Shown here in pieces: positions 57,202-64,000 of a DNA stretch of 64,000 nucleotides. A model generated the notes under the pieces. The model saw nothing but the letters and a program-made list of their open reading frames with translations, did not search any database and was not told the origin of the DNA. The position numbers were made by a program, and so were the translations under genes. Each line of letters starts with the position of its first letter. Positions within the stretch are counted from its first letter, which is position 1. The DNA comes from Trema orientale. Lineage: Eukaryota; Streptophyta; Magnoliopsida; Rosales; Cannabaceae. Location of the stretch: positions 211,890 to 275,889 of the forward strand of contig JXTC01000272.1 of the NCBI GenBank assembly GCA_002914845.1. Reading direction: 5' to 3'.

Positions 57202-60200
57202 ATGGGGAGAGCTCCGTGTTGTGAGAAGGTTGGACTGAAAAAAGGCAGGTGGACTACCGAGGAAGATGAGATCTTGGTCAAGTATATTCAGGCTAATGGG
57301 GAAGGCTCCTGGAGATCATTACCCAAGAATGCAGGTACGTACGTAATATATATTAATGAATAATCTTAATATTTACGTATATTCTTTTGGTTTTTTGGTT
57401 TGCCATATATATATATACGCATTTTTTTCGATTTTTTTTAGTGATATGAGATATTATTAATGCAGGATTACTAAGGTGTGGGAAGAGCTGCAGATTGAGA
57501 TGGATAAATTATTTAAGAGCTGACTTAAAGAGAGGAAACATCTCTTCTGAGGAGGAAGATATCATCGTAAAACTTCATGCTACATTGGGCAACAGGTTAG
57601 TTCTGCAACATTTGCTTATTCTTAATTAATTATTTCCATTTTTATTTCTATAAAAGAAAGGAAAAAAAAAAAGAAAATTAATAGCATATAAAAATAACGT
57701 AAAAACTCTTCCTCTTTCTAAATGAGAGTTAGAAATCAGGGAAAATTTTATAATTTATCTTCTTCTGTCCACTGATTAAATTATGTCACATCATTCTGAA
57801 ACGATAGAGCTAAAATAATAGAAGTTTTCAGTCATTTTAAAGAAATCAACTTTTTGAAATACGGTGTGATAGTGACATTATTTAATTAATAGGATAATAA
57901 AAAAAAAAGGAAAAAAATGAAAGAGGTGATCTCTTGTAAAAGAGAAGCATTTATTGAGAGGAACTTTTCACCAATACCCTTTGTTTTATTTCTTTCTTTT
58001 CTTTTTTTTTTTTGGCTTGATGTATTCACTAATAATTGATTTCACTTTTCAACTGTTTTTGTCAAGTTACCTTTTCCATGATCTCTATGTTTTTTTTTTT
58101 TTTTTTTAAACTGAGAAAACGGGAATCAGATGACGTACCTCGCATTTTATATCTAATTTATCCCAAATCAGGGGCCTAATTAGGATAATAGCGTGTTGTA
58201 GTCCCGTGGTCTGGTAATCTACGAAGAACAAAAATGCATCACTGATTTTACAAGGACCCACATATTGAAAGGTTATTACCTGTAGTGAGAAACAAGAAAT
58301 TACCCTACATTGAGCATGTCGTGACTTGGACCCTCAAATACATAGATGTTAGACTTCCGAGTAGGCACGCTACTACCAAGCCACCACCATCGGTAGTTTT
58401 CATGATTTATCTGTTATTTAGAGATAAGGAGTTTTTGTGTATGTCATTTGTTTCACTAATTCTCACTATTCTCATTCTTATTTATATTTAAATAAGTGTT
58501 TGTTTCAACTATTTTAATCTTTTCATTTGAATGAGTATTTATGTTAAGAGAAATGTTAAGGACACTCTCTTTAACACTCTTCAGTCTTACTATCTGACAC
58601 GTGGATTCCACTATCCAATTTAGTATTTTAATAATACAACAAATCATAGTGGATTCTACGTGTCAAGCAGTGAGATTAAGAGAGTGCAAAAAAGAGTGTA
58701 AAAAAGAGTATTGCTAGCACTCCTCTTATGTTAATAATTTAATTTTTCTATTCAGATATCACATCAATCATGTCAATCATTGAAACGGATTTTTTCTTTC
58801 TTGAAACAAGAATAGAAATTCCTCTTATTTTTAAATACTATATTTTAATGTCTTACGTTATAATTATTAACTTATTCTATGCTACTATATTTCAAATATT
58901 TCTTTTTTTAATTATAACTCATTTTAATTATTCTATTATTTCTATTTAACAAAGAAAAGCTAATGTAGACACTAGACAGTTAGGACGCCAAGTTAATTAG
59001 GGAGAGCATCTAGCCACTTGGGAGAAACTTGGCCACTCAAATGTGACGGATTAATAATTGAAGACAAATTCTCAATATTTTAAGTAAATTTATTGAGCAG
59101 CTATAGGAACAAAATATAACCGGCCCGATTTAAAAAGACGGCCTGGCCACTTTTTCTTAATTTATTGCTTGAAGGTACGTCACCACGTGAGAGTATATGA
59201 CCACGTGAGATCTACACAATCCTAATGCAATTTGTATTCATATTACATGACGTACCGACAAAACTTTTAGAAAACTAAACCTTTAGTTTTTTCCCTCTTT
59301 GGCAAATGATGTAACTTTGATTTAAGACTGTAGAAGCTGTTAAAATATCACACCATCATATATAATATTGGTCAGAAACGCATTTATATATAATTTTATT
59401 TTAATGCTTTTGGAAAATAATGTACATGGTCTTCAAGTAAATATATGTTCGTTTGTGTCACACAATATTGTACATTATGAAGAAAATTGCTTAATTACTT
59501 TGCAGGTGGTCTTTAATAGCTACCCACTTGCCCGGACGAACAGATAACGAGATAAAGAACTACTGGAACTCTCACTTGAGCCGGAAAATTCACACCTTCC
59601 GGAGATTTACCACTACTAGTACTGGTCAAACACTACCAAATATCATGGAAATAACCAAAGTGAAGCGAAAAGGCGGTCGAACAAGTCGTTCCGCCATGAA
59701 GAAAAACAACGAACGCTCCCACCAGAGAAAGAACAATACTAATATCAAAGACGGCTTAGGTCTTGATCATCATCATCATCATCATCATCTTTATCAGGAT
59801 GAAGTAAACATTTCAGGGCCACAAACTCCAACCATGGAGAAGGAGACCTTGTCGTTTACCAATATCGACCGAGATCCGTACCTTTCTGATCAGCATCAAC
59901 CCTCAAGTCCTTGTCAAGAAGCTGGAGGAGGAGGAGGAGGAGGAAGAGCAATAGGGCAAGTAGTAAGCTCAAGCGAGTTAGGCCAGTTGTCGTTATGCCC
60001 TAGTGAGGGAAAAACGACAGAGAATTCAATGAGCCTTGGGCGACCAAGCTTCGAGAAGGAAGGTGGTCATGATGAGGTTTTAGGACCATATGACGAAGAA
60101 AGCATTGATGACGGGATGCTGTTGTGCTTTAATGACATATTAGACAACGAGTTACTAAATCCAAATGGCGTATTGACTTTAAGCGAGGAGAGCCTTAATG

Positions 60201-60568
60201 TAAGTGGGGCACTCACGACTAGGACTGCTAATAATGGTAGTAATACTATTCCAAATTACAATGTGGCGTCAAATAATGAGGAGCTAGAGATCAGTACTAG
60301 TGGTAACTTGAGCTCCAGTGGAGAAGTTGGTGACTGGCTTGACGACGTCGTTGGAGTTGATTTTTGGGGTAATTGGGAGAGTAGTACTAGTAGTGCTACT
60401 AGCGTCACGCAAGGACATGATCATGAGATGTGGGATAATGAGAGAGAAAAAATGTTATCTTTATTGTGGGATAGCGATATCAGTTGGGAATTAGAAGATA
60501 ATAATCACAACTTCGAAGAGATCAACTCTGATAAACAAAATGCTATGGTCGCCTGGCTTCTTTCCTGA
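57202..60568 (+). CDS. MYB12: R2R3-MYB subgroup 7 flavonol regulator, MYB11/12/111 type (441 aa, 3 exons)
   Basis: Exons 57202-57334, 57466-57595 and 59506-60568; phases close. R2 spans about residues 14-63 and R3 about 67-114. They contain the regularly spaced Trp residues of MYB repeats and the [19 protein letters not shown] end. The subgroup 7 signature GRTSRSAMK lies at about 145-153, and the protein ends in the second subgroup motif, AWLLS. Between them are a His7 run (about 176-182), a run of about seven Gly, and an acidic, Trp-containing activation-type region ([16 protein letters not shown]). The family activates CHS, CHI, F3H and FLS genes for flavonol synthesis in the nucleus. Intron 2 is long (1910 bp) and carries a MITE. 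The symbol is by subgroup; position corresponds to Arabidopsis MYB11, and the single rosid gene is usually called MYB12 or MYB111. Confidence 0.93.
58548..58725. mobile_element. 178-bp Mutator-type MITE in MYB intron 2
   Basis: Left end GAGAAATGTTAAGGACACTC; opposite right end GAGGAGTGCTAGCAATACTC. A perfect 9-bp duplication TTATGTTAA lies at 58539-58547 and 58726-58734. Arms pair further through a 'gacacgtggattccactat' block and its complement. The left end is about 14/18 identical to that of the element at 50613. Confidence 0.8.
59532..59552 (+). promoter_or_regulatory. Probable miR858 target site in the R3-repeat coding sequence
   Basis: The stretch CCGGACGAACAGATAACGAG (59532-59551), encoding the PGRTDNEI region, pairs with the plant miR858 sequence as I remember it, with about five mismatches, two of them at the miRNA 3' end. 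miR858 is known to target subgroup 7 MYBs in Arabidopsis. That it is functional here is inferred. Confidence 0.5.
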
Positions 60569-62162
60569 TCAAAGTATATATATGGTCCAGCTCTCTTTCG
60601 CTTGTTAGCTTTATTTGTTCATTTTTTGTTTTCATTTTTATTTATTAGAAGATTTGAGAGTAGCTTTTAGCTAGCCTTAGCCAGTACCGTGGGGGAAGAA
60701 AAAGAAAAGTCAAAATAAAGTTTTGTCAATCATTTCTGTTAGTTGGTGATGGTCCTTGTTTTTCCTTTATTGTATTTGTAGTTTTGGGGCCACGTGGGGT
60801 CACATGTCGGATTGTGTTCACCAGTCATGAATGTTGTATATTCGTTGCATGTGTTTAGGATCGATGTGTATTATGAATATTCCTTTATACTGTGTCCCTA
60901 ATTTATTTAGTGGCGTGTAGCAACGCAACGAGGAAACGGTGTGTGCACAAACATTATTGTGCCATCGTTATTGTGAGTAATTGAGTACGTGGTCTCTTCA
61001 TTGAAACAAAATTATGACATAACCATCGGATTTGAACAAGCTACCACTGTTTATATTATTAATCGGACATGATTATAATATTAGTTGCCTTTTCTATTCT
61101 TTTCTTAATTTGTACTGATTAGTGATCAATTCTATGAAGTTACTAAGTTAGTTGGTTGATCATACAAATATTAAAACTCAAAATGTCCAAACTAAGATAA
61201 TAAATAAGAAACAAGAACAAATCATAGAATATATATCAACCTTTGTCAATTAAAGTTACGCATTAAAAGGTGGTTATACAATTCCGGCCCAAGGTCCTAC
61301 TAGAATTATAATGTATTCTAGTCACAAAGAGTGTTGCCTGTATTATATTCTTCAAGGAATTTAAGAACTGTGATAGATGTATTCTTTTTATATGTTTGAA
61401 GTACAGTATGGCCTTGATAATATGATCAACCAAACAGACACACGACCTAGTATGCATCCCAATTATAAATAACGTCCAATTTATGTATAAATATACGTAA
61501 ATGGAGCTTTTCATTTATGAGATCAAATATGCCGAAAGACATAAAGCTAGGGAAAAGTGAATATATAGAATTAGAGAGCGATGATATGCACAAATAAGAA
61601 TGAGTAATAGGTTTTCCATTTATGTAAAATCTATAGTGAGAGTCGCGTTATGCTCCATCGTATCCTGATTGATAACCTTCGATAAACACATCAATATTAA
61701 TAGAGTCTATTATTGGTGGGGCTCACACATTATTGTTGGAATTTGGAAAGCCAGTATTAATAAACATATATAACTACTATTATTTGTCTTGAACGTGTTT
61801 CACGTTGTTATATATGCTTCTCGACTTTAGGTCATGATTTGAAAATAAAAATAGAAAAACAAAACAGCGTGTGAGAAATATTGGACCAACGTGCTAGCTA
61901 CTTACATACTATTGCACAGATGCAAATGGTGACAAGTCTCTAATGAACAATAGGTTTCAAAAATAACTCAAGCGGAAAAAAAAAAAAGGAGGTTTTAATA
62001 TAATTTAGCGATGAGTTATGATGCCACGTAAGCAGGGACAAGTTACTTCCATCAGTGGAAACTGCAAGAGTAATGGCCTGTTAGCAGGATTCATAACTGT
62101 GATTGCAGGAGTCGTCATAACCTCCTTGGCCCCCGGAGGTTATTGATGGTGACCAATTTTAA
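60569..62162. other. 3' region of the MYB gene and spacer
   Basis: No gene recognised. The open frame at 61263-61514 (-) has no domain. Confidence 0.4.
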
Positions 62163-62591
62163 GGCTATGTTTGGTAGGAAGGAAAAGGGAGAGGAAGGAA
62201 AAGTTTTGAGGGAAAAGTGGAGGGAAAAAAAATTTTGGGTTGTTTGGTAAGAGGGAAAAGGGAAGAGAAGAGAAAATGGGAGAGAAAATGGGAGGAAAAA
62301 ATATGGTGGGATCGACTCCAATATTTTCCTCTCAAAAATGGAGAGAAAAGGGAGAGGAAAAGTTTTTTTACAAATGCTTTAAAGTAAATTTACCAAATTA
62401 ACCTTGTATATTATTTTTAAAATTTTAATAAAAAGGGCAAAAAAGTGATTTTAAAATATAGTAATTTTTTTTTCTTCCTACATACCAAACAACAATTGAG
62501 GAAAGACACTTTTCTTTTCATCCTACACATTTTCTTTCCCTCCTAGTTTTTTCTTCCCTCCTACTTTCTTTCTTCTCTACCAAACATAGCC
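62163..62591. mobile_element. PIF/Harbinger-type MITE, 429 bp, TAA duplication
   Basis: Starts GGCTATGTTTGGTAGGAAGG; the opposite right end starts GGCTATGTTTGGTAGAGAAG. TAA lies on both sides (62160-62162, 62592-62594). Purine-rich and pyrimidine-rich arms resemble 53698-54097. No transposase coding. Confidence 0.8.
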
Positions 62592-62710
62592 TAAGAGTTG
62601 GGGGACTCGGAGATTTGGACTTTGGATACGTACAAGTTAATTTGGGGCTTTGAGCTCAAGTTGACTGCTGTACGAGTAGGACTACTTTTTTCCATGATTT
62701 TCTTTTGAGA

Positions 62711-62731
62711 CGGTCATAAAATTTATGACCG
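62711..62731. repeat. Short near-perfect palindrome
   Basis: CGGTCATAAA-A-TTTATGACCG: 10-bp arms around one base. No evident function. Confidence 0.5.
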
Positions 62732-63015
62732 ATATATAGTTGTAATTTGACTATTGTCATAATAATTAGAGTTGTGCATCTGACACGATTTGTGGGATCA
62801 GCTACTGAAGCCTGCTCGTCAGGGAAGTCAAGTCCTTTTACATGGGGCCTGCTATAAATTAAATATCACAGAACCGCATCATGCCCGGAGTTTTTGGGCT
62901 TTTTATTATTATGACTGTAATGACAACGTTTTATGAGTGTAGTCACATTCTATTAATTTATATGATTGTAGTCTTGTCACAATATTGAATAGGGAGAGTG
63001 TTGCGATATTATCCT

Positions 63016-63200
63016 GAATAACGCTATAAGCACCAGTGTGGTGCCCAGCACCACAGTGATGTGTCAGTCTGTCATTAGTTAATCATAATTATAATTTAAG
63101 TGGGGCCTATGTGGGACCCAGTTTATTAATTAAATCATCCAGTGACAAACAGACATGTCACTGTGGTGCTGGGCACCACTGGTGCCCCATAGCATTACTC
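63016..63200. mobile_element. 185-bp Mutator-type MITE with 9-bp duplication
   Basis: Left end GAATAACGCTATAAGCACC; opposite right end GAGTAATGCTATGGGGCACC. Both arms continue through 'ccagtg(t)ggtgcccagcac'. A perfect 9-bp duplication TATTATCCT lies at 63007-63015 and 63201-63209. No coding. Confidence 0.85.
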
Positions 63201-63209
63201 TATTATCCT

Positions 63210-64000
63210 AAAGCAAAATACTTACGAAAAATGATCTTTAATATGTTATTTTTGCCAATTAAAATTCTAGATTGCCCTAGGCTAATCCTTTCACAAATGG
63301 AATTTACAAAAATATTAACTTTAGTACTTTAGTTACTATCTTTTCAAGCATAGCAGTTCTAAATATGTTATCAAAATATCCATAACTAATTGAGTTGTCT
63401 TGCGGGATTACTTGACTTGTTTTAAATGACTAATTGGGTTGTCTTACAAGAGTAGCTGACTAGTTTTATAGGACTATGTGCTGTTTTATATAATTAGTTG
63501 AGTTGTCTTAAAGGACTAGGTATTGTTTTAAATGATAAAGGTATATTTGGAAGTTCATATAAAACAATGCTACTAAATTAAGTGACAGTTTGGTATTATT
63601 GTATTGTACTCTAACTCTGCTATAGTTGTATATGGAAAAAAATATCTAAGCATTTGATAAATTTATCCACAAAATAACTGTACTTATGGAAGCAGAATTT
63701 AGCTTTGTAAAAACAATCCTAAACGTGCCTCTTAAATTTTGCTAAAAAATACTTTTAAAATTTGCTAAACGAAAATAAATTTTTACCAAATGCCTCACTC
63801 TCCATTTTTTTTTTTTTTGAGGAAACTAACATCATGCCCTTTTTTTCAACAAGTTGTTAACAAATACCCCTTTCTGAAAATTTTAACTTTTATATCCCTT
63901 TCTACCATATTTCTTTTTGCACAGATGTCAGACTGTTCACAAAATATATATTTTTTAATGAAAAAAAATTAAATGGAAGCGCGATGCGTCAAATGATTCC
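63210..64000. other. Spacer to window end, no gene seen
   Basis: Imperfect repeated words ('gactaattgagttgtctta' type) occur at about 63380-63520. Nothing coding recognised. Confidence 0.4.

Noticed and set aside
1-64000. CRISPR arrays, operons, prophage or tRNA/rRNA genes
   Set aside because: Nuclear plant DNA. No regularly spaced direct repeats of CRISPR type and no cloverleaf with intact A/B boxes was recognised by eye; a tRNAscan-SE run would settle tRNAs.

Overview
The window is AT-rich plant nuclear DNA. It has long AT-rich spacers full of small transposon relics, split genes with GT..AG introns, and proteins that are recognisably those of a eudicot. The gene set and order suggest a rosid. 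The exact species cannot be read from the sequence; a Rosales member is only a guess. It is draft assembly: there is a 65-base N gap (24489-24553) and two single Ns (41385, 55898).

Layout. 1-18 kb is a gene-poor accessory stretch. It holds a Ty1/copia-type LTR running off the left edge, a second LTR/primer-binding-site fragment, a 921-bp foldback Mutator-like element with a perfect 9-bp target duplication, a decayed cystatin-like gene, a degenerate minisatellite and several inverted-repeat structures. From 18 kb there are seven convincing protein genes: a TPR protein with a degenerate J domain (18124-20529, +); a 1222-residue BRCT/PHD DNA-repair-type protein (25724-31413, -); a TMEM205/DUF4149 membrane protein (32081-33308, +); a plastid phospholipase A1 of the PLIP family (36179-39372, -); TAF13 (42550-43705, +); the ER co-chaperone ERDJ3B (44482-47403, -); and a subgroup-7 R2R3-MYB flavonol regulator of the MYB11/12/111 type (57202-60568, +). 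A short F-box-like remnant lies at 40031-40435. Every exon junction listed was placed by hand from reading frame and splice dinucleotides, and all phases close.

Context. From memory of Arabidopsis locus numbering, TPR, DUF4149, PLIP3, ERDJ3B and MYB11 are consecutive loci near the end of chromosome 3 (AT3G62570 to AT3G62610). BRCT/PHD, TAF13 and PLIP2 sit near the tops of chromosomes 4 and 1. This window keeps all of them together, so it looks like an unfractionated ancestral block. The genes do not form one pathway.

Regulatory signals that fit gene function are a perfect ER-stress element (CCAAT-N9-CCACG) upstream of ERDJ3B, four TGGGCY site II motifs plus two G-boxes in the 667-bp divergent promoter between the BRCT and TMEM205 genes, and a G-box upstream with a miR858-like target site inside the MYB gene. 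The spacers also carry a set of short non-autonomous Mutator-type elements with GAGTAATG-like ends and exact 9-bp duplications (41695-41767, 50613-50793, 58548-58725, 63016-63200), two PIF/Harbinger-type elements with TAA duplications, and a three-copy family with GGACCAAAATGACTTTT-like ends. I found no sign of a novel multi-gene system. The most informative signals are the conserved block, the promoter elements and the well-preserved MITE families.
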